Below, piece by piece: positions 1-8,104 of a DNA stretch of 64,000 nt. A program made the translations under genes and the position numbers. The stretch's first letter is position 1. Every line of letters begins with the position of its first letter. Source of the stretch: Planctomycetota bacterium (GTDB lineage Bacteria; Planctomycetota; Phycisphaerae; Phycisphaerales; UBA1924); the NCBI GenBank assembly GCA_020831805.1, contig JAFIFX010000004.1, forward strand, positions 62,001 through 126,000, in the 5' to 3' direction. Under the pieces are notes generated by a model that searched no databases, was not told where the DNA came from, and worked only from the letters and a program-made list of their open reading frames with translations.

Positions 1-2
1 TC

Positions 3-614
3 CGCTCCATGCAGCTCGGCCTGAGCATGTACCTCGAACAGGAATCCCGCGGCCTGCTGCCCGAGGTCCTGCCCATCGTCGACCCGGGCAACGCCATCGG
101 CAGCGACTTCGTCAACACCAACGACCCCTCCCTGCTCGCGATCCTCTCCAACTACATCGACGCCCCCACGCCCCGGCGCGACCCCGACGACACCGCCCTG
201 CCGGAGAACCGGCGCTGGCTCGCCGAGTACCCCTACCGCTGCCCCATGGACCGCTTCTCCGATGATGCCGACTCCGGCGGGCAGGCGGTCCACGAAACTT
301 TCGGCACCTCCTACGCCTATCTGCCCGGCCTGGCCATGCTCGTGCTCGAGTTCACCGGCGCGGCGCGCCCCGGCGAACTCGCCCGGCCCGTCACCCTCGT
401 CTGGCGCGACTTCGTCGATTCCCGCCGACGGCGCATCGACCTGCCCATCCTCTACGACGCCGACGACTGGCACCGCCGGTCCAGCGGGCCGGGACGCCTC
501 GCCTCCTACCTCGACGGCCGCGCCGACTGGATCGTCGAAGGCATCGAGGACGACATCTTCACCGACATCATCACCCAGGCCGCGCGCTACGCCGGCCTCG
601 GACGCCGCCCATGA
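3..614 (+). CDS. C-terminal part of a prepilin-like (type II pseudopilin family) protein
   Basis: The reading frame is open to the left edge, so the true start lies outside the window; the first internal Met is at position 9. The visible N-terminal part (QLGLSMYLEQESRGLLPEV) resembles the stretch that follows the N-terminal helix of planctomycete pseudopilin-like proteins, where an 'RQLGLAMQLYLED.RG.LP' pattern is usual. Further on, a 'YRCPMDRFSDD' segment, a 'GTSYAYLPG' segment and a final 'DADDWHRR...SYLDGRADWIV' match the CP(S/A)D and 'N..YFDGHVDWI' elements of the same family. The methylation motif itself cannot be seen. Role inferred as a minor pilin or surface protein exported by a type II/IV-pilus-like system. 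An unrelated secreted protein is possible. Confidence 0.5.
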   Translation, partial: RSMQLGLSMYLEQESRGLLPEVLPIVDPGNAIGSDFVNTNDPSLLAILSNYIDAPTPRRDPDDTALPENRRWLAEYPYRCPMDRFSDDADSGGQAVHETFGTSYAYLPGLAMLVLEFTGAARPGELARPVTLVWRDFVDSRRRRIDLPILYDADDWHRRSSGPGRLASYLDGRADWIVEGIEDDIFTDIITQAARYAGLGRRP

Positions 615-716
615 TCGACGCGCACCCCAACCACGCCAGCCGCCCCAGCACCGCCCCGAAGGGGTGACGCACCGCCCACAAACCCGCACACCACGCACAC
701 ACCAGCGAGCCGCACC

Positions 717-1523
717 ATGCCCAACCACCCCTCACTCCTCGAAGGCCTCAACGACCCGCCCCCCGGCGTCAAGGCCCGGCCCAAGCGGCCCAAGACCATC
801 CCCTGGCTGCGCAAGCACGGCCGCAGCGCCCTCAAGGACCCCCGAGTCCGCCTGACCCTGGGCTCCTGCGCCGGCATGATCGCGCTGGCCGGCGGCATCA
901 TCGGCATCGCCACGCTCCTCGGCCCCTCCCGGCCCGACTTCCAGAAGGACCGCCTCGACACCATCTTCCGCTACACCCTGCTCACCGACGACTTCAACAA
1001 GCTCTCCGTCCGCGAGCGTGCCGAACTCATCGGCCAGCTCGTCGAACGCGTCGGCAGCATGGGCTCGTCCGACTCGGTCCTCCTCGCCGCCTTCGCCTCG
1101 ACCATCCAGGGCCAGGCGCGCGAGCAACTCCTCGAGAACGCCTCGCGCCTCTTCGTTGACATGATCGACGAGCAGGCCGTCTCCTACGACCCCCGCGCGC
1201 CCAAGGATGTCCGCGTCCGCCAGATCGAGCAGTCCATCGCCGAGATGGCCCGGCTCTTCGAGACCATGGCCGGCCAGGAACGCGACATCACCGACGAGGA
1301 ACGCGTCGAGGAAGCCCAGCGCCAGGCACAGCGCGACATGCGCCGCGTCGAGGAAGGACGCATGAGCGCCGACGACGCCGGACGCTTCTTCGGCATCATG
1401 AACCGCACCCTCGGCCAGCAGGCCAGCCCCCACCAGACCGGACGCGGCGGACGCATGCTCCGCGACATGACACGGCACATGCGCGGCCAGGACATCGACA
1501 GCGGCAAGCCCGTCAAGCCCTGA
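717..1523 (+). CDS. Single-pass membrane protein of unknown function
   Basis: A 268-residue protein that I do not recognise. It has a basic, proline-rich N-terminus (about residues 1-45), one hydrophobic helix at about 48-70 (SCAGMIALAGGIIGIATLL), and then a charged, mostly helical domain rich in Arg, Glu and Gln to the end. The positive-inside pattern suggests a cytoplasmic N-terminus and an outside C-terminal domain. Its position 100 bases after the pseudopilin-like gene on the same strand suggests co-transcription, so a role near the pilus/secretion assembly is possible but unproven. Confidence 0.7.
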   Translation: MPNHPSLLEGLNDPPPGVKARPKRPKTIPWLRKHGRSALKDPRVRLTLGSCAGMIALAGGIIGIATLLGPSRPDFQKDRLDTIFRYTLLTDDFNKLSVRERAELIGQLVERVGSMGSSDSVLLAAFASTIQGQAREQLLENASRLFVDMIDEQAVSYDPRAPKDVRVRQIEQSIAEMARLFETMAGQERDITDEERVEEAQRQAQRDMRRVEEGRMSADDAGRFFGIMNRTLGQQASPHQTGRGGRMLRDMTRHMRGQDIDSGKPVKP

Positions 1524-1541
1524 GCCGCCGGCCGCGACGCG

Positions 1542-3245
1542 TCACCAGATCCAGCGCACCCGCCCGATGTCCGGCGCCAGCAGCGGCCCGCCGTCCAGCG
1601 GCGCGGGGAAGTACACGATGAACGCCTTGCCCACGATCAGGTCCCGGTGCACCGTCCCCGGCGTCGGATCGATCAGCTCCTGCACCCACGGGTCCAGGCT
1701 CCCGTCGACCCACAGACGCGAGTCCTCCGACGCCGGCGAGTTGTCCCCGAGCATGAAGAACTGATCGCCCGTCAGCGTCGGGAAGTTGTCGTAATGCGCC
1801 CCCCGCGTCGGACGCCCCGTCACCGTCGGCATCGGCTGATAGAAGATGTCCCGCTCGACCCGGACCCGGTGCACCCGCACCGGCCCGCCCGCGAACTCCC
1901 AGCCAAGCGCCGGCCGGCGGTACAGCTCCGGTCGCGCCAGCACGCCGGGCCCGCTCACGCCCGGCCGCGCCGCCCCGTCCGTCCGCTGGCGGTCGTGCTC
2001 GACCAGCTCATCAAAGCTCAGCGTCAACGCCGCCTCGGCCCGCTGGGCCGGGCTCAGGCTGTACGCCCCCCGCTCCTTCCCGCCGCACACCAGCCGCCCG
2101 TCCACGAACAGCCACAACGCCTGGTCCACATGCCAGAACTCGATCTCCGTCACCCGCCCGGGCCGCAGCCCGTCGAACGACGCCGAGTCCAGCTCCGTCC
2201 AGGGCTCGGACCCGTTCTCCGGACGCATCCGCACCGTCGCCGTCCCGGCGATCGGGTCCACCACGCCCTGGAACACGAACCCCCGCGCCTCCACCGTGGG
2301 CGTCACCGCCACCGGCGTGTCTGTCGGCTCCACGCTGATCCGCAGCGACAGGTCCGACACCGGGTACGGGGGCATGCCCCGCACCGACGGGTCGTCCGAA
2401 CGCGTGAACGGCCCCGTCAGCGGCTCGCCCGTCGACCGGTTGCGGGTGTGCGACGCCTGGTTGTACGGGTAGTAGTCCGTGATCGGACGCCGGTCGTTCC
2501 AGCGCAGTGCCGTATGGCCCGAGCCGGTATAGGTCCACACCCGGCCCTCCTGCATGCCCGACCATGAGCCCGCGTCGTCCGGCGAGATCGGCGCCCGGAA
2601 CGCCGGCTCCGGACGCACCGGCAGGTACCGCGAGTCGAACACCGGTTGGAACATCGTCCGCTGCGTCCGCTCCGGCTTGCGCGCGATCCGCCAGCCGGCC
2701 TCCCGCCACGCGTGCGGCCCGATCGACGAGGTCACCCCCGGGATGTACTCCCGGTAGAAGATGTCCCCGTCCACCATCACCACCTGCTCGCCCGGCAGGC
2801 CCACCAGCCGCTTGATGAAGTTCTGATGGTCGCCCGGGTACTTGAACACCACCACATCCCACCGCGACGGGCGATGCACGCCCGGCAGGTACTTGAGCAC
2901 GAACACCCGGTCCCCCGCCGCCAGACGCCGGTCGCGCTGCGGGTCGATCTGCAGGCCGGTCATCGGGTCCGTCGGGCCCAGCGGCGGGTTGTCGCCCGCG
3001 CCCTGCCTGGACAGCGGCAGGCCCTGCATCCCCGGCCCGGCCGTGTCCCACGGGTTGGTCGGCCAGTCGTACCCGCTGTGTGGGCTGACGAACCGCACAT
3101 GCTGGCCCAGCAGCGTCGGCGCCATCGACCCCGTCGGGATGATGAACCCCTCGATCACGAACCCGCGGAACACGAACGCCATCATGAAGGCGATCGTCAG
3201 CGAGGTCAGCGTTTCCTTGATCCCGGCGGCTTGCCTGTTGCTCAT
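1542..3245 (-). CDS. lepB: Signal peptidase I with a large lectin-like insert
   Basis: Membrane-bound serine protease (family S26) that removes signal peptides from exported proteins. A transmembrane helix at about residues 12-33 leads directly into the catalytic box IIPTGSMAPTL, with the nucleophile Ser40. The general base is Lys145 in NFIKRLVGLPGEQ, and the conserved GDNSPASEDSR box lies near the C-terminus. At 567 residues it is far longer than the usual 200-330. About 300 residues are inserted between the Lys box and the GDNS box; the second half (EFWHVDQALWLFVDGRLV, then GGPVRVHRVRVERDIFY) looks like a LamG/concanavalin-type beta-sandwich. The ATG at 3245 was chosen over a TTG nine bases upstream. 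It is the last gene of a minus-strand run after the PSP1 gene, a pairing that fits general export in a lineage with many secreted proteins. Confidence 0.9.
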   Translation of the reverse strand: MSNRQAAGIKETLTSLTIAFMMAFVFRGFVIEGFIIPTGSMAPTLLGQHVRFVSPHSGYDWPTNPWDTAGPGMQGLPLSRQGAGDNPPLGPTDPMTGLQIDPQRDRRLAAGDRVFVLKYLPGVHRPSRWDVVVFKYPGDHQNFIKRLVGLPGEQVVMVDGDIFYREYIPGVTSSIGPHAWREAGWRIARKPERTQRTMFQPVFDSRYLPVRPEPAFRAPISPDDAGSWSGMQEGRVWTYTGSGHTALRWNDRRPITDYYPYNQASHTRNRSTGEPLTGPFTRSDDPSVRGMPPYPVSDLSLRISVEPTDTPVAVTPTVEARGFVFQGVVDPIAGTATVRMRPENGSEPWTELDSASFDGLRPGRVTEIEFWHVDQALWLFVDGRLVCGGKERGAYSLSPAQRAEAALTLSFDELVEHDRQRTDGAARPGVSGPGVLARPELYRRPALGWEFAGGPVRVHRVRVERDIFYQPMPTVTGRPTRGAHYDNFPTLTGDQFFMLGDNSPASEDSRLWVDGSLDPWVQELIDPTPGTVHRDLIVGKAFIVYFPAPLDGGPLLAPDIGRVRWIW

Positions 3246-3333
3246 CGTCCGCAAGCGTATCGGCGCCGCGCCGCCTCAGCGCAAACCGGCCCCGAACCGG
3301 CCGCAAACGCCCCGCAGCACGCGCACGGTCGCC

Positions 3334-4788
3334 TCAGGACTCCGACGACGGCCCCGAATCGCCACCGCCGCCTCCGGCCCCTTCGCTCCCGGAGCCGCCG
3401 CCGGGCTTGCGCCGGCGACGGCGCCGACGCTTCTTCGCGCCGCCCTGCCCCGGCTCGGATCCGCCCTCGGGCCCGCCCTCAGCCCCAGCATCCATCCCGC
3501 CATTGGCCTGCGGGCCATCCGGCTCGGGCCTCGGCGACGGATCGGCACCCTCGCCCGGCGTGCCCGGCTGGCCCGACCCCTCGCCGCCGGGCTTGCGACG
3601 CCGGCGCCGGCGTTTCTTCTTCCGCGGCTCGCCGGAGTCCGTCGCGGGCTCGTCGCCGGGGATGTCGTTGATGTCCACGCCGCGGGGCCGGTCTGGCGAC
3701 CGTTCACGGCTCGGTTCCGGCCTTGACTCGGGCCTTGGCTCCGCCGGCCCGGGTCGGGCGCGGGGGCCGCGCTGCGGGCGGTCGGAACGGTCGCCACGCC
3801 GGGCGGGCGCGGGCGTCGGCTCGGGGGCGCGGGCGGCCCCGGGCTCGGTCAGCTCCTCGACCGGCACGGCCACATCCGTGCCCGAGTCCAGCCGGACCAG
3901 CGCGAGCTGGGTGAGGATCTGGGTGTCGATCACGATGCCGTCGCCGTCGGGCGTGCCCACGCGGCTCTTGCGGTGGGGCAGGCGCTTGCGCAGCTCGTCG
4001 TAGGTCTCATCCTCATAGCGGAGGCAGCACATCAGCCGCCCGCACCGGCCCGAGATCTTCAAGGGGTCCAGCGTGGCCTTCTGCACCTTGGCGGACTTCA
4101 TCGAGACGGGCTTGAGCACCTTGAGGAAGTTTTTGCAGCAGCAGTACTGCCCGCATCGTTCGTAGTCGGCGGTGATGCGCGCCTCGTCGCGCGCGCCGAC
4201 CTGGCGCATGTCCACCCGCACGCCGTACTCGGCCTGGAGCACCGTGACCAGCTCGCGGAAGTCCACCCGCTCCTCGGAGTTGAAGTACACCGTCAGGCGC
4301 TCGCCGCCGAGGATCGGCTCGACCTCGACGATCTTCATGGGCATCCTGATCGCGGCGGCGTGGCCCTTGGCGATGGCGCGCAGCCCGTGCTTTTCCTGCT
4401 CGATCCGCGCCTGGTGGTCCATGTCCTCCGGGGTGGCGATCCGCAGGGCTTGGCCGTCGGTCGAGAAGGGGTACTGACGCCCGCCGGAGTTCTCGATGTA
4501 CTCGAGCATCTCCTTGCGGCTGACGGACTTCGAGCAGCCCGAGTTCGGGCAGGTGCTGGTGAGCATCTCGCCGATCTCGGTCCCGCGGTGGGTGCGCACC
4601 ACGATCTTCGACCCGCAGCCGGGCTTCTCGTCCGACCGCCAAGGGAACTCGCCGACCATCTTGAGGTAGCCGTAGCGGACCACGAGGGTCTTGGGCGCGT
4701 TCAGGCGCTCGTAGGCCTCGCGGTCGGCCTGCTCCTTGAGGTGCTCGGCCAGGTCGGACTCGAACTGCGGCAGCGGGGTGATGGGCAA
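3334..4788 (-). CDS. PSP1-domain (RicT/YaaT-like) protein with arginine-rich tail
   Basis: The first 300 or so residues form a PSP1 domain like that of Bacillus RicT. The family is known for Fe-S binding, regulatory association with RNase Y and other RNA processing roles. Visible motifs are YERCGQYCCCKNFLK and ISGRCGRLMCCLRYE, carrying the conserved cysteine clusters. The last 180 residues are low-complexity and charged, with two separate Lys/Arg tracts (KKKRRRRRRRKPGG and KKRRRRRRRRKPGG) split by Gly/Pro/Glu-rich linkers. The start is a TTG with a GGAG box seven bases upstream; no in-frame ATG fits. The tail resembles the Arg tracts of the RNase E/G protein at 34.8 kb. An RNA-binding or degradosome-type role is an inference. 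Confidence 0.85.
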   Translation of the reverse strand: MPITPLPQFESDLAEHLKEQADREAYERLNAPKTLVVRYGYLKMVGEFPWRSDEKPGCGSKIVVRTHRGTEIGEMLTSTCPNSGCSKSVSRKEMLEYIENSGGRQYPFSTDGQALRIATPEDMDHQARIEQEKHGLRAIAKGHAAAIRMPMKIVEVEPILGGERLTVYFNSEERVDFRELVTVLQAEYGVRVDMRQVGARDEARITADYERCGQYCCCKNFLKVLKPVSMKSAKVQKATLDPLKISGRCGRLMCCLRYEDETYDELRKRLPHRKSRVGTPDGDGIVIDTQILTQLALVRLDSGTDVAVPVEELTEPGAARAPEPTPAPARRGDRSDRPQRGPRARPGPAEPRPESRPEPSRERSPDRPRGVDINDIPGDEPATDSGEPRKKKRRRRRRKPGGEGSGQPGTPGEGADPSPRPEPDGPQANGGMDAGAEGGPEGGSEPGQGGAKKRRRRRRRKPGGGSGSEGAGGGGGDSGPSSES

Positions 4789-4831
4789 GCGGGCGCTCCG
4801 GTTGGTAGCTGGGCCGACGCGGGCGGGACGC

Positions 4832-5176
4832 TCACGGGCGGGCGGGGTGGCCGGCCTGCAGGCGGGCGCGGTTGAACATCTCGGGCAGGGACTGCCGGTC
4901 CTGCAGGACCACCCGGCGACGGTTTTCGACCGAGTAGACCATCAGGGTCTCGTTCCGCTCGTCGATCAGCACGGCGATCTCGTTCGAGCCGGCCCGGGTG
5001 GTCATGATCGCGTAGCCGCCCTTGTTCGAGACCATCTCGGCCGAGGCCGGGCGGTCGAGCAGGCCGGCGCCCTGCACCACGGTCAGCGCGGCGAGCACGC
5101 CGGCGCTGATCCAGAGCCATCCCCCGCGCTGGCTCACGCGGGCATCGGTCGCGACGGCGGTGTGGTCGTGTTCCAT
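4832..5176 (-). CDS. Small membrane-anchored protein, paralogue of its upstream neighbour
   Basis: A 114-residue protein with one hydrophobic segment at about 20-40 (WLWISAGVLAALTVVQGAGLL) and an outside domain with the pattern 'GGYAIMTTRAGSNEIAVLID', then 'TLMVYSVENRRRVVLQD'. The same arrangement (short beta-rich domain, N-I-Y/A-V-L-D, then a '..RR..' turn) is seen in the gene just upstream at 5187-5519, so the two are probably tandem duplicates. A GGAG box precedes the ATG, and only 10 bases separate the two genes, so they are almost certainly in one operon. I know of no described function; the domain may bind a ligand or partner at the cell surface. Confidence 0.7.
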   Translation of the reverse strand: MEHDHTAVATDARVSQRGGWLWISAGVLAALTVVQGAGLLDRPASAEMVSNKGGYAIMTTRAGSNEIAVLIDERNETLMVYSVENRRRVVLQDRQSLPEMFNRARLQAGHPARP

Positions 5177-5186
5177 GGCGTGCTCC

Positions 5187-5519
5187 TCAGCGCTGGGTGT
5201 CGATGACCAGGTCGGTGGCCAGGTCGCGGTAGCCGACGCCCTGGATCAGGCGTCGGGACGGCTCGTACAGCAGCGCGATCATCTCGCGGTTGGCCGCGTC
5301 GAGCACATAGATCGCGTTGGAGTTGCCCCCGGAGATCTCGCCCCCGACGAGCGTGTACTCGCCGCGGGCCCGGTTGGGCTGGTTCTGGGCCCCGGCGTGC
5401 GGGACCACGCTCACGCCGACCAGGGCGGCCAGCAGCACGGCGTTGAGGACGACCAGCCCGCGCGGCGCGGGCAGGCGGCGCACGGGTCGGTTCGAGTTCG
5501 GTTCGATCGGTCGGGTCAT
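5187..5519 (-). CDS. Small membrane-anchored protein, tandem paralogue
   Basis: A 110-residue protein. One hydrophobic helix (GLVVLNAVLLAALVGVSVV, residues 21-39) ends in AGAQ, which could act as a signal-peptide cleavage site. The outer domain reads GEYTLVGGEISGGNSNAIYV, then 'LDAANREMIALLYEPSRRL'. It parallels the downstream protein position by position: small residue-rich start, NxIAVLD/NAIYVLD, a turn with paired arginines. The ATG at 5519 has a GGAGG box six to seven bases upstream. The frame is open further upstream but lacks a ribosome site there. Function unknown. Its place between a pseudopilin and the PSP1 gene suggests an envelope role. Confidence 0.7.
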   Translation of the reverse strand: MTRPIEPNSNRPVRRLPAPRGLVVLNAVLLAALVGVSVVPHAGAQNQPNRARGEYTLVGGEISGGNSNAIYVLDAANREMIALLYEPSRRLIQGVGYRDLATDLVIDTQR

Positions 5520-5614
5520 GGTTCGGCCTCCGTGTGACAGGCCCGCGCGGCTCCGGGCAGGGGCCGATACGGCCCGGCGGGCGGGCGGGTTGCCCCCGCG
5601 CCGAACCGGCGGGT

Positions 5615-5821
5615 TCAGTCCTGGTGCCCGCGCTTGGACTTGAGCGAGGCGGCGAACACCACCCCCGCCAGCAGCAGCACGAACACCGCGTACATCCAGA
5701 ACCGGGGGCCGCTGGGCGCCTCGGTGATCCGCGGCAGCCGCGGACCGGCCAAGACCGGGGCCGAGGCCATGCCAAGGGTGATCGCCCACGCCGCCAGTCT
5801 GGAAATCCGGGTCCGGTTCAT
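5615..5821 (-). CDS. Small exported protein with C-terminal membrane helix
   Basis: A 68-residue protein with a clear signal peptide (MNRTRISRLAAWAITLGMAS, cleavage likely after APVLA), a short middle part rich in proline, and a second hydrophobic helix (FWMYAVFVLLLAGVVFAASL) followed by a positively charged end KSKRGHQD. The topology suggests a tail-anchored small periplasmic protein. No strong ribosome-binding site is visible. It lies between the pseudopilin and the pair of small anchored paralogues, all on the same strand with short gaps. Function not recognised. Confidence 0.6.
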   Translation of the reverse strand: MNRTRISRLAAWAITLGMASAPVLAGPRLPRITEAPSGPRFWMYAVFVLLLAGVVFAASLKSKRGHQD

Positions 5822-5865
5822 GCTTGAAGGCTACGCCGTCGGTCAGGGCGGGGCCACGCCGCGGC

Positions 5866-6591
5866 TCACCAGTCCCGACCGAAGACGCCGTCGATCGTGT
5901 GCAGGCCCGGCAGGCCTCGAACACTGGGCATGGTGCCCGGGAACGGCCCGTCGCCGCCGGGGTAGGGCTCGGTGTATTCGTCCCGGTGACGGTAGGAGGC
6001 GGCCCCGTCCGCCCCGGCCGAGAGCAACCGACGGGTGGCACCCGGACCCAGGACGGTCACCCCCTCCATCAGGATGGCCTTCTGGCCCGGGAATCGCACC
6101 TGGCTGGTCCGGGTGCCGGACCACTGCTGCGGGCCCCGCCGGGTCAGGGGGTTCCAGTATTCGGGCCGGGCCAGCAGCGTGGCGGACATGAGGTAGTCGT
6201 TGTCCCAGTGGTTGTTGCCGCGGTAGGTGCGGCCCAGGAACGATTCGGACATGACCTGCCCGTCGTAATACGCCATCGCCAGCCCGAAGTGCCAGAAATG
6301 CTGCTGGCCGAAGTAAAACGCGATGCCCCACTGCTGGCCGTTGATGTCGTACCAGGTGGGGCGGTCCGTGCGTTCGGCGACATTGGGCCACCAGTCGTTG
6401 TGGTCACCGGCGTAGATGTGGAAGATCCGGGCGTGGGACTGCATGCGGGACTGGTAGACCGATTGCTTGCCGCGCTCGCGGACGAGCGCGATCGCGGGCA
6501 GCAGGATGCCGAGCAGCACGCCGATGACCGCGATGGTCACGAGGGCCTCGATCAGCGTGAAAGCCATTTGTTGTTTACGAACACGCCTCAT
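5866..6591 (-). CDS. Prepilin-type (pseudopilin) protein
   Basis: A type IV prepilin/type II pseudopilin-like protein of 241 residues. The N-terminus MRRVRKQQMAFTLIEALVTI carries the positively charged leader and an A/FTLIEA processing motif (Glu at mature position 5), followed by the hydrophobic helix that forms the pilus core. The remainder has many aromatic residues (WYDINGQQWGIAFYFGQQHF) and ends HTIDGVFGRDW. The usual G|FTLIE glycine is replaced by Ala at the position before Phe. The ATG at 6591 was chosen because it starts directly before the basic leader and has a GGAAGGGAG box; the open frame continues upstream without a leader. This family is strongly expanded in planctomycetes. It probably shares transcription with its downstream small-protein neighbours. 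Confidence 0.85.
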   Translation of the reverse strand: MRRVRKQQMAFTLIEALVTIAVIGVLLGILLPAIALVRERGKQSVYQSRMQSHARIFHIYAGDHNDWWPNVAERTDRPTWYDINGQQWGIAFYFGQQHFWHFGLAMAYYDGQVMSESFLGRTYRGNNHWDNDYLMSATLLARPEYWNPLTRRGPQQWSGTRTSQVRFPGQKAILMEGVTVLGPGATRRLLSAGADGAASYRHRDEYTEPYPGGDGPFPGTMPSVRGLPGLHTIDGVFGRDW

Positions 6592-6687
6592 GGCCGCTCG
6601 CTCCCTTCCGTTGGAGCGGGAACACTCGATCGCTATCCGAAACGGATCGGGTCTGTTTTGTCGGGTTCTCGCCGGGCGCATGCGCCT

Positions 6688-7818
6688 TTACGCCTTCATG
6701 CGGCGCACCAGGAACCACGCGAGCACCCCGATCACGACGATGCCCGCCGCGACCGCGGCGATCAACGGGCGTTTGCTCTCCGATTGTGATAGTGCGCCGT
6801 TGCCTTGCCGGAGACTCTCAACGGGGATCCACGTGTCGCCTTGGCGGTACAGGGATCCTTTCCCGCCCGGGCGTTTGTCGGAGTAGGTCCTGAGCGACAC
6901 CGGGCCGACGAGCGGGTCGGTCCCACCGTCTTCGGGGATGATGAGGTACGACTCGGCCTCGGCCGGGTCCAGCGGCTCGATGGAGACGAGTTGGACGCGC
7001 CGGACGGGCCGCCCGTCGCCCCCGATCACTTCCGAGAGTTGGGCCATCGGGCGGCCCCAGGCCGGGTTGTACGCGAAGTCGGACAGGCGGGTGTGGGTGT
7101 TGGGCACGCCGGACTTCGCGTCGGTCTTCGTGACGCGGACCTTCTCGACGCGCAGGTCGCCCCCGGGCTGGACCGTGCCGGTGACCTCGATCTCGCTGGC
7201 GCCGTCGGCCCAGGCGAGGCGTCCGGTCCAGCGCCCGTCCGGCGTCGTCTGGCAGGACACCACGCGGGCGTCGTCCAGGTGCGGGTTCAGCCCGGTGACG
7301 GCGAGCGAGTTGACCATCGACCGGGCGATGTCCTGGGCGGCCTGGCCGAGGTCGGACTGCGGCGGGGGCCTGCGCGTATCCACGAGCGTCATGCTGCTCT
7401 CGCCGAGCGACCACGCCGTGCGCCGGTTCACCGCGAGGTCGGTGCGTCCCACGGCGTCCGGGTCCGGGTGGAGGGTTTTGATGGCGACACGCTGCTGCGT
7501 TTCAGAGAGGTACCAGAAGGTGTACTCGTCGTTCCAGCCGTCGTTGCGCGCCTCGACCAGGGCCCGCTCCAGCTCGGCGCGGCTCGGGTGGTCGACGATG
7601 CCTTCAATGTTGGCCAGGGCGGCCAAGGCCTGGGCCTCGGTCATCGCGGGGCGGCGCCAGACGCGGACGGTCGCGACGAACGGGGCCGGTTCGGCGCTGC
7701 GGGCCCATTCCCGAAGGGACTCAAACCGATCGGTGCAGTCGTCGGCCCAAGCCGGGGCGGCGAGGCCGGAACACGCGCTGATCCCGAGACAGACGGCGGC
7801 GATCCTTCTGTTCTTCAT
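6688..7818 (-). CDS. Exported protein with C-terminal membrane anchor, unknown function
   Basis: A 376-residue protein with a signal peptide (MKNRRIAAVCLGISACSGLA, cleavage near AWA) and a C-terminal transmembrane helix (LIAAVAAGIVVIGVLAWFLV) followed by RRMKA. The central 310 residues appear globular and beta-rich with repeated charged turns; no known domain was recognised. The topology is type I, with the bulk outside the membrane. It is the first gene of the minus-strand series leading to the pseudopilin, so it may be part of the same envelope system. There is no classical Shine-Dalgarno sequence. Instead, a run of eleven G (on the coding strand) lies 15 bases upstream of the ATG. Confidence 0.7.
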   Translation of the reverse strand: MKNRRIAAVCLGISACSGLAAPAWADDCTDRFESLREWARSAEPAPFVATVRVWRRPAMTEAQALAALANIEGIVDHPSRAELERALVEARNDGWNDEYTFWYLSETQQRVAIKTLHPDPDAVGRTDLAVNRRTAWSLGESSMTLVDTRRPPPQSDLGQAAQDIARSMVNSLAVTGLNPHLDDARVVSCQTTPDGRWTGRLAWADGASEIEVTGTVQPGGDLRVEKVRVTKTDAKSGVPNTHTRLSDFAYNPAWGRPMAQLSEVIGGDGRPVRRVQLVSIEPLDPAEAESYLIIPEDGGTDPLVGPVSLRTYSDKRPGGKGSLYRQGDTWIPVESLRQGNGALSQSESKRPLIAAVAAGIVVIGVLAWFLVRRMKA

Positions 7819-7832
7819 GGGAAGTAGCGTAA

Positions 7833-7843
7833 CCCCCCCCCCC
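7833..7843. repeat. Homopolymer run of 11 C (G on the minus strand)
   Basis: An uninterrupted C11 run sits in the divergent intergenic region, 15 bases before the start codon of the minus-strand exported protein. Runs of this length are prone to slipped-strand change. Placed here, it could alter spacing of promoter or translation signals. The rest of the 286-base gap (7819-8104) holds no clear promoter or hairpin. Confidence 0.8.
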
Positions 7844-8104
7844 GCTGGTGCAACCCCCTAAACCCGTGAAATCTGGATAATTGCTCGGACCTCATGCGGC
7901 GGACACCGGCCGGTCCCGGCACTTCCCGGCCGCTCCCTGCCGGTCGCGGCTTGTGGGGACGCGTGTCGGGCGGGGCCCGGGTTGCTATCCTTGCTGTTCT
8001 GTTTGCGACCCCCCCGACGGACCGGGCGGGGACCGACGCACCTGCATCCCTTCGCGCGCCGGTCGGACCCGGCGGGCGTGGACGACACGCGGAGCCTGCT
8101 GATC

